From Egibacteraceae bacterium (GTDB taxonomy: Bacteria; Actinomycetota; Nitriliruptoria; Euzebyales; Egibacteraceae), in contig JAUJMQ010000009.1 in NCBI GenBank assembly GCA_030446775.1, forward strand, positions 17,492-81,491: DNA of 64,000 nucleotides, given 5' to 3'. Made by a program: the position numbers and the translations under genes. Shown piece after piece: positions 18,516 through 29,455 of this stretch. The notes beneath the pieces were generated by a model. The model saw nothing but the letters and a program-made list of their open reading frames with translations, was not told the DNA's origin and searched no databases. Position 1 is the first letter of the stretch. Each line of letters opens with the position of its first letter.

Positions 18516-18556
18516 CACAACCTGCCGGCGCCCATCCGGCCGGCTCCTGTGGCCGA

Positions 18557-18580
18557 ACGTTTCAACGACGGTTGAAACGT
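18557..18580. promoter_or_regulatory. Perfect 24-bp palindrome, probable operator, between gltB and the ABC importer
   Basis: Half-sites ACGTTTCAAC and GTTGAAACGT are exact complements separated by GACG. Size and symmetry fit a TetR- or LacI-type regulator. It lies 64 bp upstream of the importer GTG 18644 and about 40 bp upstream of the gltB -10, so it could control either side. Confidence 0.6.
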
Positions 18581-18643
18581 GCGCGCCCGGGACAGGAGTG
18601 CGCGGCTGCCCCCGACGAAGCTCCTGCGACGAAAGCCCCCTTC

Positions 18644-19672
18644 GTGAACCCTCCCCTCGCGCTCTCCCGGCGTCGCTTCCTGACCGGCGTGGCCGTCGCC
18701 GGCGCCGGCGTCGCCCTCGGCGCCTGCGCTCGCGGCACCGACACCACCGCGACCCCCGCGGTGCCGGCGGCGGCGGCCGCCGCGGCGGCCGACGGCCGCA
18801 CCATCCGGGTGGCGACGTTCACCAACAGCCACGCGGCGTCACCGCTGTACTGGGCGCAGTTCGCACCCGACGGGCTGACCGTGGAGACGACGACGCTCAC
18901 ATCCGGCACGGACATGAACCAGGCCCTGGAACGCGACGAGCTGGACTTCGCGCTGTTCGGCATCGTGAACGGCTTCGTCGAGGCCGAGCAGGGGCTCGGC
19001 TCCGGGATCATCGCCATGGCGGCTCGCAAGGGCGCCGGCCTGATCGTCGGTGCCGATGCCGCCTTCGAGACGCTTACAGACCTGCGGGGGGAGCGGATCG
19101 CGTTCAAAGGCCCGTCGATGCAGTCCCTGGTGCTCAATGCCCTGCTCGACGAGGCCGGCATGGACCCGGCGACCGACGTCGAGCTCGTGCCGGTCGAGTA
19201 CAACGACATGCCGGGGGCGCTGTCACGGGGCGACGTCGCGGCCTTCATGGGCACCGAACCCAACCCCAGCACGTCTGTCGCGACGGGCGACGGCCGCCGG
19301 CTGGTCGACCCGTACACCACCCGCATCGGCGAGCTGAACTCCTGCATCTGGGCGTCCCCGCGGATGCTCGCCGAGGAGCCGGACCTGTGCCGGGCGGCGG
19401 TCGAGCTGCAGCGCAGCGCCGCCGAGCACCTGTCGCCGGGCGGGGAGAACGACGAAGAAGTGTGGCGCGACCTGATCGTGGACCAGTACGGGCTGGCCGA
19501 GGACGTCTTCCGGGAGCTCCTCACGAACGTCGGCGCGGTGTGGGAGCTCGACGAGCGCTGGATCGATCAGGCGAAGGCCGGCGGCGCCGACATGGTCGAC
19601 CTCGGGATCCTGCAGTCCGAGCCGGACTACGACGACCTGCTGCGCACCGAGTTCCAGCCTTCCTCCGGCTGA
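18644..19672 (+). CDS. ABC importer substrate-binding lipoprotein, NMT1/SsuA-like (Tat type)
   Basis: 342 aa. N-terminus: twin-arginine SRRRFLTGVAVAGAGVALGAC, i.e. a Tat signal ending in a lipobox whose Cys would be lipidated, then a low-complexity Ala linker. The mature part is an NMT1/THI5-like periplasmic binding protein (TIRVATFTNSHAASPLYWAQ; LDFALFGIVNGFVEAEQG; DLRGERIAFKGPSMQSLV; ASPRMLAEEPDL) of the nitrate/taurine/alkanesulfonate/thiamine-precursor class. The exact ligand is not evident. GTG 18644 is chosen because the Tat motif follows directly. It heads a three-gene importer operon and is preceded by the 24-bp palindrome. Confidence 0.83.
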   Translation: MNPPLALSRRRFLTGVAVAGAGVALGACARGTDTTATPAVPAAAAAAAADGRTIRVATFTNSHAASPLYWAQFAPDGLTVETTTLTSGTDMNQALERDELDFALFGIVNGFVEAEQGLGSGIIAMAARKGAGLIVGADAAFETLTDLRGERIAFKGPSMQSLVLNALLDEAGMDPATDVELVPVEYNDMPGALSRGDVAAFMGTEPNPSTSVATGDGRRLVDPYTTRIGELNSCIWASPRMLAEEPDLCRAAVELQRSAAEHLSPGGENDEEVWRDLIVDQYGLAEDVFRELLTNVGAVWELDERWIDQAKAGGADMVDLGILQSEPDYDDLLRTEFQPSSG

Positions 19673-19683
19673 GGCCGGCGACC

Positions 19684-20535
19684 TTGCAGCCCGACGCCTC
19701 GGCCTCGCAGCAGCGGCTGCTGGCGCCCAGCGGCGCCCGTGCCCGCAGCGCGCCCCGCGGATGGCTCGGCCTGATCCCGCCGCTCGCCATCGTGGCGGTG
19801 TGGGCGGCGGTCACCGCGACGGGCATCATCTCCCCGCGGGTCCTGCCGACGCCTGCCGCCGTGGCCACCGCCGCCGCCGACTTTCTGTTCGGCACGAGCA
19901 CGACCACGCTGCCGGGCGTGGTGCGCTTCGAGGGCGCGGGACCGTTCCACATCGCCGCGAGCCTGCGACGCCTGCTCGTCGCCTTCTCCCTGGCCGCCGC
20001 GGTCGGCGTGCCGTTGGGCCTGGCCCTGGGGCTGTCCCGGCGGGTGGCCCTGCTGCTGGACCCGCTCGTCCAGGGGCTGCGCCCCATCCCGATCTACGCC
20101 TGGCTGCCGCTGGCGTTCGCCTGGTTCGGTCTGGGCGAGGGCTCGGCGCGGTTCCTGATCTTCATCGGGGCGCTGTTTCCGATCGTCGTCGCAACCGGCG
20201 ACGGCGCCGCACGGGTGCCGCGGGCGTGGGTCGAGACCGCGGTGATGCTGGGGACGCGCCGCTCGGACCTGGCACGCAGGGTGTACGTGCCCGCGACGCT
20301 GCCGAGCATCGTGACGGGCCTGCGCCTGGGCCTGACGCTGGGCTGGATGAGCGTCATCGTCGGCGAGCTGACCGGGACCCGCCGCGGCATCGGGGCGATG
20401 ATGTTCGCCGCTCGGGAGGTCGGCCGGCTCGACCGGGTGATCGTCGGCATGGCCTGCTTCGCGCTGCTCGGCCTGGGCACCGATCTCCTCGTTCGTCGGC
20501 TCACCCAGCGCTTCACGCGCTGGGCGCTGACGTGA
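19684..20535 (+). CDS. ABC importer permease (SsuC/TauC-like)
   Basis: 283 aa with six predicted membrane helices. The conserved cytoplasmic EAA-type loop is visible as ETAVMLGTRRSDLARRVYVPATLPSI split around residues 195-220. LRPIPIYAWLPLAFAWFG and GWMSVIVGELTG are typical of the nitrate/sulfonate/taurine permease family. The start is TTG 19684, 12 bp after the binding-protein stop, with GAGG about 10 nt upstream. It overlaps the ATPase GTG by 4 bp. Works with the lipoprotein and ATPase on either side. Confidence 0.85.
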   Translation: MQPDASASQQRLLAPSGARARSAPRGWLGLIPPLAIVAVWAAVTATGIISPRVLPTPAAVATAAADFLFGTSTTTLPGVVRFEGAGPFHIAASLRRLLVAFSLAAAVGVPLGLALGLSRRVALLLDPLVQGLRPIPIYAWLPLAFAWFGLGEGSARFLIFIGALFPIVVATGDGAARVPRAWVETAVMLGTRRSDLARRVYVPATLPSIVTGLRLGLTLGWMSVIVGELTGTRRGIGAMMFAAREVGRLDRVIVGMACFALLGLGTDLLVRRLTQRFTRWALT

Positions 20536-21263
20536 TCACCGTCGCCGGCGTCGTCAAGCGCTTCGGCAGCGTCGGCGTCCTCGACGGCATCGACTTCGCC
20601 GCCGAGGCCGGAGAGGTCGTCGCCGTCCTGGGGCCCAGCGGCTGCGGCAAGTCGACGCTGCTGCGGCTGCTGGCCGGCTTCGAGCGTCCCGACGCCGGGG
20701 AGATCCTCGTGGGCGGCCGACCGGTGGGGGCTCCGGGACCGGACCGCGCGATGGTCGACCAGTCCTCCACGCTGTTTCCCTGGCTGCGGCTGCGCGACAA
20801 CGTCGCGTGGGCACCGCGAGCCGCGGGCGCCGCCGACCCGCTGGCGGAAGCCGACCGGCTGCTGGAGGCGACCGGCCTGTCGGACTTCGCCGACGCGCTG
20901 CCCGCGACCCTGTCGGGCGGCATGCGCCAACGGGGCGCGATCGCGCAGGTGCTGGCCACCGGCGCCCCCGTGCTGCTGCTCGACGAGCCCTTCGGCGCGC
21001 TCGACGCGCAGACGCGCCTGGCGATGCACGTGTGGCTGCGCGACATCCTCGCACGCACCCGCCCGACCGTCGTGCTGGTGACCCACGACATCGACGAGGC
21101 GCTGCTGCTCGGCGACCGCCTCGTCGTGCTGAGCCGCCGGCCGGCGCGCGTGGCGGCCCGAGTGGCGGTGGAGCTCGGCCGGGACCGGGGGCGCCACACG
21201 ACGACCGACCCGGTGTTCACCGGGCTCAAGGACCGCATCCTGGATCTGCTCACCCCCGCCTGA
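20532..21263 (+). CDS. ABC importer ATPase (SsuB/TauB-like)
   Basis: 243 aa. Walker A GPSGCGKST, Q-loop MVDQSSTLFPWL, signature LSGGMRQRGAIAQ, Walker B VLLLDEPFGALD, D-loop and H-loop THDIDEA are complete. The FGALDAQTR tail after Walker B is typical of the nitrate/sulfonate/taurine subfamily. Three-gene operon with 18644 and 19684. The gene ends 30 bp before a hairpin at 21294-21329. Confidence 0.88.
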   Translation: MITVAGVVKRFGSVGVLDGIDFAAEAGEVVAVLGPSGCGKSTLLRLLAGFERPDAGEILVGGRPVGAPGPDRAMVDQSSTLFPWLRLRDNVAWAPRAAGAADPLAEADRLLEATGLSDFADALPATLSGGMRQRGAIAQVLATGAPVLLLDEPFGALDAQTRLAMHVWLRDILARTRPTVVLVTHDIDEALLLGDRLVVLSRRPARVAARVAVELGRDRGRHTTTDPVFTGLKDRILDLLTPA

Positions 21264-21293
21264 CCCCCGAACCCACCCTCCTCCGCCGCGTTC

Positions 21294-21329
21294 GTTCTGA
21301 TTTCCGCGGCCGGCCAAGGCGATCAGAAC
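21294..21329. terminator. Hairpin between convergent ABC importer and ABC exporter genes
   Basis: GTTCTGAT and ATCAGAAC are complementary arms around a GC-rich loop that contains GGCCGGCC. The position between two convergent genes suggests a bidirectional terminator. No long T-run. Confidence 0.5.
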
Positions 21330-21367
21330 AAGCAGTCCAGGGGCCGCGCGGCGGGGGCGCGGGCCGG

Positions 21368-23253
21368 TCAGGTGTGGGCGAACTGGGTCCGGTACAGGTC
21401 GGCGTACAGGCCCTCGGCCCGCACGAGCTCGTCGTGGGCGCCTCGCTGGACGATCCGGCCGTCGGCGACGACGAGGATCTGGTCGGCCCGCACGATGGTC
21501 GACAGGCGGTGGGCGATGACGAGCGACGTGCGGCCGGCCAGCGCGGTGGCGAGCGCCTCCTGCAGGAGCGACTCCGACTCGCTGTCGAGGTGCGCGGTGG
21601 CCTCGTCGAGCACGACGATGGCGGGATCCTTCAGTAGCACACGCGCGATCGCCAGGCGCTGCTTCTCGCCGCCGGATCCCCGACGACGGTGTCGTAGCCG
21701 TCGGCCAGCGCCGCGATGACCGTATGGATCTGCGCGGCGCGGCACGCGGCCTCGATCTGGGCGTCGGTGGCCTCCGGCCGGGCGTAGCGCAGGTTCTCGC
21801 GGATGGTGTCGTGGAACAGGTGGGGGTCCTGGCTGACCACGCCGACCGCCGCCGACAGCGAGGCCAGCGTGACGTCGCGCACGTCGTGGCCGTCGAGGCG
21901 TACCGCTCCCGACGTCACGTCGTACAGGCGCGACACGAGGCCGATGATCGTCGACTTGCCGGCGCCGGAGGGCCCGACGAGCGCGACCGTCTGCCCGGGC
22001 TCGGCCACGAAGCTGACGCCGTGGAGGACCTCGGCGCCGGGCGTGGCGTCCAGGACCGCGCCGAACCCCCGCTCCAGGGAGGCCAGCGACGAGTCCGCCG
22101 CCGAGGGATAGGCGAAGCGGACGTCGTCGAAGACGATCTCGCCCCGCGGTGCCGCAAGGGCGACGGCGCCCTCGGCGTCGGCGATGGGGTGGCGCAGGTC
22201 CAGGATCTCGAACACCCGGTCGAAGCTGACCAGGGCGGTCAGCACCTCCACCGGCGCGTTCGTGAGCGCGGCGAGCGGCTGGTAGGCCTGGGTGACCAGG
22301 GCGGCGAAGGCGACGACCGCACCGGGGCTCATCTGCCCCGACAGGGCCAGGCGCCCCCCGATGAGGTACACCGCCGCGGTGCCCAGCGCCCCGACCAGCG
22401 ACAGGATCACGAAGAACAGCCGTCCGACGACCGCGCTGCGGATGCCCACGTCCGCCACCCGCTGTGCGCTGCCCGCGAACGTGCCGGTCTCCTGGACGGG
22501 GCGTCCGAAGAGCTTCACCAGGAGCGCGCCCGACACGTTGAACCGCTCCGTCATGACGGTGTTCATCTCGGCGTTGAGCTGCATCGACTCCCGCGTGAGC
22601 GCCTGCAGCTTCTTGCCGACGTTCTTGGCCAGGACCACGAACAGCGGCAGGACAGACAGCGTGAGCAGCGTCAGGCGCCACTCGATGGCGAACATCGTGC
22701 CGACGGCGGCGACGACCTGGACGATGTTGGCGGTCAACGTGCCGAACGTCCCCGTCAGCGCCCGCTGGGCACCGATGACGTCGTTGTTCAGCCGCGAGAT
22801 CAGCGCACCGGTCTGCGTGCGGGTGAAGAAGGCCAGCGGCATCCGTTGCACGTGGTCGTACAGCATCCGCCGCAGGTCGAAGATGAGCTGCTCGCCGATC
22901 CACGACGACAGGTAGCGCTGCCACAGCGAGAACGCCGACGCCGCGATCGCGACGCCGAACAGCGCCAACGCGTAGACGGTGACGATCCGTGCGGCGCCTG
23001 GCGGCTGGGAGGAGATGGCGTTGACGATCGGTTGGATCAGCAGCGCCGGGACGACGACGAGCGCCGACGCAGCCGAGATCGCCACGAGGAGCTGCACGAG
23101 CTTGCCGCGGTACGGCCTGGCGAACTGCCGCCACACCCGCCGGATCAGCCCCTTGGGGAGCCGCTGCGTGGTGGCGGGGTCCTGCCCGTTTCGCACGAGG
23201 CTCGTCCCGGGCCGCATCCCGCGCCCGCCGCCCAGCCCGGGTCCCATGCTCAT
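21368..23253 (-). CDS. ABC exporter, fused membrane and ATPase domains (small deletion at the signature motif)
   Basis: About 628 codons: six TM helices (residues about 40-330) then a nucleotide-binding domain, a half-transporter type that exports lipids, drugs or peptides as a dimer. Walker [11 protein letters not shown]-loop [12 protein letters not shown], Walker [14 protein letters not shown] and H-loop [10 protein letters not shown] are intact. The frame breaks at about 21675-21690: after DTVVG the text jumps to the middle of the LSGGEKQR signature, as if about 16-17 nt encoding ERGYRL had been lost. ATG 23253 is the first of two close starts (the other is 23247). It converges on the importer operon. 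Confidence 0.8.
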
Positions 23254-23354
23254 GCCCACGCCGCCCAGGATGTCACGCGGGTGTGACAGGCGGCGCGGCG
23301 CTCGCGCCGCGACCGGAGCCGCACAGCGCGGGCCGGTCGCGACGCCGGTCGCGC

Positions 23355-23915
23355 TCAGCTGTCCTGGCGTACGAGGGCGACGTCGATGTCGACGGTGACC
23401 TTGTCGCCGACGAGCACACCGCCCGTCTCCAGGGCGGCGTTCCACGTCAGGCCGAAGTCCTTGCGGTTCAGCTGGGTCGTTGCGCTGAACCCGGCGCGGG
23501 TGTTGCCGAACGGGTCGCGCGCGACACCGTTGAACTCCAGTGCCAGCTCGACGGTCTTCGTCACGCCGTGGAGCTCGAGGTCGCCGACGAGCAGCCAGCC
23601 GTCCCCGTCGGCGCGGATGCTGCGCGAGGTGAACACCATCGCGGGGAAGCGCTCGACGTCGAAGAACTCCGCAGAGCGCAGGTGCGTGTCGCGGGCCTCG
23701 TCACCGGTGCGGATCGAGGCGAGATCGATCTCGGCGCGGACCTCGGACGCGGCCAGGTCCTCGGCGACGATGACCGTGCCGGACACGCCTTCGAAGCGGC
23801 CGCGCACCTTGGAGATCATCGCGTGCCGGACGGTGAAGCCCGCTGCGGAGTGCGACGGGTCGATCGCCCAGGTGCCGGCGTCGAGCTCGGTCTTGGGGGT
23901 GATGGTCGTGCTCAA
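23355..23915 (-). CDS. YceI-family lipocalin-like protein
   Basis: 186 aa: GTWAIDPSHSAAGFTVRHAMISKVRGRF at the N-terminus (residues about 14-41) and DFGLTWNAALETGGVLVGDKVTVDID at the C-terminus are hallmarks of the YceI beta-barrel, which binds polyisoprenoid or amphiphilic ligands. No signal peptide is seen, so it is probably cytosolic as in other actinobacteria. The start is TTG 23915, with GGAGGA 6 nt upstream. It diverges from a MarR regulator across a 98-bp region with a palindrome overlapping its -10. Confidence 0.88.
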   Translation of the reverse strand: MSTTITPKTELDAGTWAIDPSHSAAGFTVRHAMISKVRGRFEGVSGTVIVAEDLAASEVRAEIDLASIRTGDEARDTHLRSAEFFDVERFPAMVFTSRSIRADGDGWLLVGDLELHGVTKTVELALEFNGVARDPFGNTRAGFSATTQLNRKDFGLTWNAALETGGVLVGDKVTVDIDVALVRQDS

Positions 23916-23942
23916 GGGGTCCTCCTGCGGGATGGCAGTTCG

Positions 23943-23960
23943 CTTGCTATCGCAAGTATA
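23943..23960 (-). promoter_or_regulatory. yceI -10 (TATACT) overlapped by the palindrome CTTGC-GATA-GCAAG
   Basis: TATACT (23960 to 23955) is followed directly by a perfect 5-bp inverted repeat with 4-nt spacer (23943-23956). Its placement over the likely transcription start fits repression by the divergent MarR protein. A second perfect palindrome, AGGATCCT, lies at 23961-23968. Confidence 0.55.
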
Positions 23961-24001
23961 AGGATCCTAACGGTATCGGATGCGGGCGGTATTCCCCGCC
24001 C

Positions 24002-24007
24002 TACGCT
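24002..24007 (+). promoter_or_regulatory. -10 hexamer TACGCT of the marR gene, leaderless
   Basis: TACGCT, then 6 nt, then GTG 24014. Confidence 0.5.
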
Positions 24008-24013
24008 GGTCAG

Positions 24014-24499
24014 GTGACGACGACGCGCTGGCTGGACTCCACCGAGCAGAACGCCTGGCGGGCGCTGCTGGCGGCCCACGCCACGCTCGTCGCGGTCCTC
24101 GACCGTGAGCTGCGCGCCGAGCAGGGCATGGCGCTCGCCGAGTACGAGGCGCTGGCGGTCTTGTCCGAGACGCCGGGCGGCTACCTGCCGATGGCGCAGC
24201 TCGCCGAGCGCCTCCACGTCTCCCCCAGCGCGCTGACGCGGCGGATCGACCGGCTCAGCGCCCGGCAGCTGGTGTGCCGCCGGGCCTGTCCCACCGACGC
24301 GCGCGTCTGGCACGCGGTGCTGACCGACACGGGACGGCGCCGCCTGGAGGCCGCCGCCCCGACGCACGTCCGCGGCGTCCGCGAGCATTTCGTCGACCGG
24401 CTGACGCGCGCCGAGCTCGAGGCGCTCAGCGTGGCGCTGCAGGCCGCCCTCGACCCTGCGACCGGCTCGCCCGACCCCGCGCCACCCCGCGCGCGCTGA
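24014..24499 (+). CDS. MarR-family transcriptional regulator
   Basis: 161 aa winged-helix regulator: LAEYEALAVLSETPGGYLPMAQLAERLHVSPSALTRRIDRL (residues about 42-82, read here as the typical HTH and recognition helix) followed by the wing CPTDARVWHAVLTDTG. The protein probably dimerises and represses its own promoter and yceI through the 23943-23956 palindrome; its ligand is unknown. GTG 24014 follows a leaderless -10. A 9-bp hairpin overlaps its stop codon. Confidence 0.86.
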   Translation: MTTTRWLDSTEQNAWRALLAAHATLVAVLDRELRAEQGMALAEYEALAVLSETPGGYLPMAQLAERLHVSPSALTRRIDRLSARQLVCRRACPTDARVWHAVLTDTGRRRLEAAAPTHVRGVREHFVDRLTRAELEALSVALQAALDPATGSPDPAPPRAR

Positions 24500-24521
24500 C
24501 GCTGCCGGTGCCGCGTCAGCG
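24494..24521. terminator. Hairpin between convergent marR and ABC-F genes
   Basis: CGCTGACGC and GCGTCAGCG are exact complements around a 10-nt loop. The hairpin includes the marR stop codon and the stop of the read-through extension of the ABC-F gene (24516-24518). Confidence 0.55.
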
Positions 24522-24602
24522 GCTGGCCAGCTCGCGGGCGGTGATTGGCTCGAGCTCCGACTCCCGCCTGGCCCCCTCGTCGAACAGCGCGCCTGCGCGG
24601 TC

Positions 24603-26498
<1,896 letters not shown>

Positions 26499-26506
26499 GG
26501 CTGCCG

Positions 26507-26512
26507 AGAGTA
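26507..26512 (-). promoter_or_regulatory. -10 hexamer TACTCT of the ABC-F gene
   Basis: TACTCT on the minus strand, 8 nt before ATG 26498. Confidence 0.45.
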
Positions 26513-26520
26513 CGACCCCG

Positions 26521-26573
26521 CCGACCGGGTGCAGTCGCGGGCGCACACGCACGAAACCGCACCCGCTCCCGGC
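26521..26573 (+). repeat. Distant copy of repeat A (related to the 41.8-42.1 kb cluster)
   Basis: ACCGGGTGC, a short spacer, GCGGGCGCACACGCACGAAAC and CGCACCCG follow the same order as the reverse complement of unit A at 41934-41979 (ACCGGGTGC...GCGGGCGTATGCGCACGAAAC...GCACCCGG). The two ends can pair (GGGTGC with GCACCC). It lies directly upstream of the ABC-F promoter. Confidence 0.55.
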
Positions 26574-26633
26574 TCCCGCCAGCCGGCCCGCGGGGACAGG
26601 GCCGCGTCGCGCCGGGCGCGGCCATGCGGCGGG

Positions 26634-26639
26634 TACGCT
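26634..26639 (+). promoter_or_regulatory. -10 hexamer TACGCT, leaderless start at 26646
   Basis: TACGCT, then 6 nt, then ATG 26646. Confidence 0.5.
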
Positions 26640-26645
26640 GCGCTC

Positions 26646-27049
26646 ATGAGCCTGACGGCGGTGCACGGCTACGCCTTGGGGTTCGTGCTCATCGGCGCGT
26701 GGGCGACGGTGTGCGGCTGGGCGCTGGCGCTGCGCTTCACGCGGTACGCGCAGACGCCGACGTTCTGGCGCGTCGTGTCGGTGGCCCAGATCCTGCTCGG
26801 CCTGCAGATCCTCGTCGGGCTCGTCCTGCTCGTCCTCGGGCGGCGCCCGGGTCCGGCCGGCGCCGGCGGCGCCACCCTCGCGTTCCACCTCGGCTACGGG
26901 GTGGTGTTCCCCCTCATCACCCTCGTCGTCGGCCACCGCGTCGCGCGCGCGAGGGCCGCTACAACCCGCACGGGGTCTTCGCCGTCGTGGGCCTGGTCAT
27001 CTTCGGCCTCACGGCGCGGGCCTGGATGGTGGGCGTCGCGGGCGCCTGA
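26646..27049 (+). CDS. Small four-helix membrane protein, unknown function (one frameshift)
   Basis: About 134 codons. Four hydrophobic segments: [53 protein letters not shown] and, after a frame change, [19 protein letters not shown]. The frameshift lies at about 26945-26955 within alternating GCGCGCG, after VARAR and before GRYNPHG, and restores a natural C-terminus ending at TGA 27047-27049. I do not recognise the family by name. It is followed 22 bp later by a 70-aa gene and then the 7TM-HD gene, so all three may form an operon. Confidence 0.65.
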
Positions 27050-27071
27050 CGCGGCGCGACAAGGAGCGAGC

Positions 27072-27284
27072 ATGACCGACGACGACCACGCCACCCACGC
27101 CGCGCTCGCCGAGGAGCTCGTGTCGAGCATCGCGCGTCTGCGCTCGGACCTCGCGGCCCGCAGCGACCCGATGCTCGATGAGATCGCCCATGCGATGGAG
27201 CTGCTGCTGGGCCTGACCACCCACGCCCACGACCACTCGGTGACCAACAGCGAGCGCCTCACCCGGCTCGAGCGGGAGCGCTGA
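27072..27284 (+). CDS. Small acidic soluble protein, 70 aa, unknown function
   Basis: Starts at ATG 27072 with AAGGAG 6 nt upstream. The sequence is helical and Leu/His-rich (LAEELVSSIARLRSDLAARSD; AMELLLGLTTHAHDHS; LTRLERER), with heptad-like Leu spacing suggesting a short coiled coil. No transmembrane segment or Cys. It sits 5 bp before the GTG of the PgpH-like gene, so it is likely co-translated with it. No family recognised. Confidence 0.6.
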   Translation: MTDDDHATHAALAEELVSSIARLRSDLAARSDPMLDEIAHAMELLLGLTTHAHDHSVTNSERLTRLERER

Positions 27285-27289
27285 CGCCG

Positions 27290-29455
27290 GTGGCGGCGTC
27301 GGCCCGTCGCGCGCTGGCGCAGCGTCTGCTCGCGCTGACGCTGGCGCTCGTCGGCGTGCCCGCCGCGCTGTCGGTGTCGCTGTTCCTGATGGACGCGCCG
27401 ATCGTTGCCGGCGAGACGTCGCCGCGCACCGTCGTGGCCCCCGACCTCATCCGCGTCACCGACCCGGTCGCCACCGCCCGGGCCCGCCGCCTGGCCGCGC
27501 AGGAGGCCGGCGAGGTCGTCGTCACCGACCCCGACGCCACGGCGGCCGTCGTCCAGCAGGTCCGTGACGCGTTCGCCGCCGCCCGTGACGTCCGCGCCCC
27601 CGGCGCCGACGGCAGCAGCGCCCGTCCCGCCGACCAGCAGGCGGCGCTCGCCGAGTCGCTGACGATGCTCGACGAGCGCGGCGTGCGTCTCCTGCTCGCC
27701 CTGGACGACGACGACCTCGCCGCGGTCGCCGCGGAGGCGCTGTCAGTCGCCCAGCAGTTCGCCCGCCAGCGGGTCACCGCCGCGCGCCTGCAGGACGCCA
27801 CCGACGAGCTGCTCGGCACCGAGCTCGCGCTGCGGTCGTTTCCTCCCGGGGTCGCCGAGGCGGTGATCGACCCGATTATCCGCGACGCCGTGCGCCCTAC
27901 GGTCCGCATCGACGAGGCCGCCACGCAGGCCGCCCGGGAGGAAGCAGCCGCCGAGGTCGACGACGTCGTGCGGACGTTCCCGCCCTCGGCGGTCATCGTG
28001 GACGCCGGCGAAGTCGTCGACGAGGTGCAGTTCGCCGCCTTGCAGGCCCGCGGCCTGGAGGGCGCCGAGCCGTGGCGCGCCGCGCTGCGTGCCGTCGCGC
28101 TTGTCGCCGTCGCGACGGCGGCGATGTGCGCGTACCTGCGCGCCTACCGCCGCAAGGTGTGGCGCTCCACCCGCCGGCTGCTGCTGCTGGCGACGCTGTT
28201 CACCGGCTTCGCGCTCGTCTTGGAGGCGGTGACGCTGCTGGCGCCCAGCGCCGCGTCCGGGTGGCGCTACCTCATCCCCGCGGGCGCCGTGGCGATGCTC
28301 GCCACGGTCCTGTTCGACCCGCCGATCGGGGTGCTCACGATCATCCCGGTCACCGCGCTGGTGGCCTTCAAGGTGCCCGGCGAGTCCGGCGTGATCGCCT
28401 TCGCAGCGGTCGCGTCGCTGCTGTCGGTGCCGCTCGTGTCGCGGCTGTCAGCCCGCAGCGACCTGCGCCGGGCGGCCTGGCAGTGCACGCTGCTGTACAC
28501 CGCACTCGCGGGGCTGTTCGCCGCCGTGTTCGGCGACGTCGCGTCGGCCCGCCTGGCGTTGCTCGCCGGCCTGCTCAACGGCGTGGCGACGGCCATGCTG
28601 GTCACCACGAGCCTGCCGTTCCTCGAGTCGCTGTTCCGCATCGTCACCGCCGCGGGGCTGCTCGACCTCGCCGACCGCAACCACCCGCTGCTGCGCGAGC
28701 TGGAGTCAAGGGCGCTCGGCAGCTACAACCACTCGATCGTCGTCGCGACGATGGTCGACCGGGCGGCGCGTGCGATCGGCGCCGACCCGCTGCTGGGCAG
28801 CGTCGCGGCGCTCTACCACGACATCGGCAAGGTGCGCCGCCCCTGGTTCTTCGTGGAGAACCAGTTCGGGATCGCCAATCCCCACGACGAGCTCGAGCCC
28901 GATGTGTCGGCGATCATCATCCAAGAGCACGTCACCGACGGGATCACGATGGCCCGCACCTACCGGCTGCCACCCGAGGTCGTCGAGGGGATCGCCACCC
29001 ACCACGGCACGACGCTGGTGACCTACTTCCACCGCAAGGCGCTCGCCTCGGCCCCGCCCGGCGCGCAGATCGACGACGACCACTACCGCTACAAGGGCCG
29101 CAAGCCGGCGAGCCGGGAGATGGCGGTGCTCATGCTCGCCGACTGCTGCGAGGGGGCGAGCCGCGCCGCCGCCCAGAACAACCGCAACCTGACCCGGGCC
29201 GACCTCGAGCTGCTCGTGCGCAGCCTTGTCGCCGACCGGGTCGACGACGGCCAGCTCGACGAGTCGGCGCTGACGTTCGCCGACCGCAAGGCCGTCACCG
29301 AGTCGTTCATCGAGACGCTCGTGGGCGTCTACCACCCGCGGATCGCCTACCCACCGGCGGTCGACCGCGGCGCCCGGACCGCGCCGGGGCCGCAGTTGCC
29401 GCCCGGCCCGGACCCGCTGTCCGCCCCCGGCGACGCCGCCCGGGCCGAGCGCTGA
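27290..29455 (+). CDS. 7TM-HD phosphohydrolase (PgpH-like, putative c-di-AMP phosphodiesterase)
   Basis: 721 aa. Layout: N-terminal TM ([19 protein letters not shown]), a long extracytoplasmic 7TMR-HDED-like domain (residues about 45-255), a bundle of about seven TM helices (260-460), then a cytosolic HD domain: [17 protein letters not shown] (metal-binding HD), [14 protein letters not shown]. PgpH proteins of this build hydrolyse c-di-AMP. The disordered C-terminal tail is Pro-rich. GTG 27290. Most actinobacteria are thought to degrade c-di-AMP with DHH-DHHA1 enzymes, so this type is noteworthy here. A 44-bp tandem duplication starts at its 3' end and includes the stop. Confidence 0.85.
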   Translation: MAASARRALAQRLLALTLALVGVPAALSVSLFLMDAPIVAGETSPRTVVAPDLIRVTDPVATARARRLAAQEAGEVVVTDPDATAAVVQQVRDAFAAARDVRAPGADGSSARPADQQAALAESLTMLDERGVRLLLALDDDDLAAVAAEALSVAQQFARQRVTAARLQDATDELLGTELALRSFPPGVAEAVIDPIIRDAVRPTVRIDEAATQAAREEAAAEVDDVVRTFPPSAVIVDAGEVVDEVQFAALQARGLEGAEPWRAALRAVALVAVATAAMCAYLRAYRRKVWRSTRRLLLLATLFTGFALVLEAVTLLAPSAASGWRYLIPAGAVAMLATVLFDPPIGVLTIIPVTALVAFKVPGESGVIAFAAVASLLSVPLVSRLSARSDLRRAAWQCTLLYTALAGLFAAVFGDVASARLALLAGLLNGVATAMLVTTSLPFLESLFRIVTAAGLLDLADRNHPLLRELESRALGSYNHSIVVATMVDRAARAIGADPLLGSVAALYHDIGKVRRPWFFVENQFGIANPHDELEPDVSAIIIQEHVTDGITMARTYRLPPEVVEGIATHHGTTLVTYFHRKALASAPPGAQIDDDHYRYKGRKPASREMAVLMLADCCEGASRAAAQNNRNLTRADLELLVRSLVADRVDDGQLDESALTFADRKAVTESFIETLVGVYHPRIAYPPAVDRGARTAPGPQLPPGPDPLSAPGDAARAER

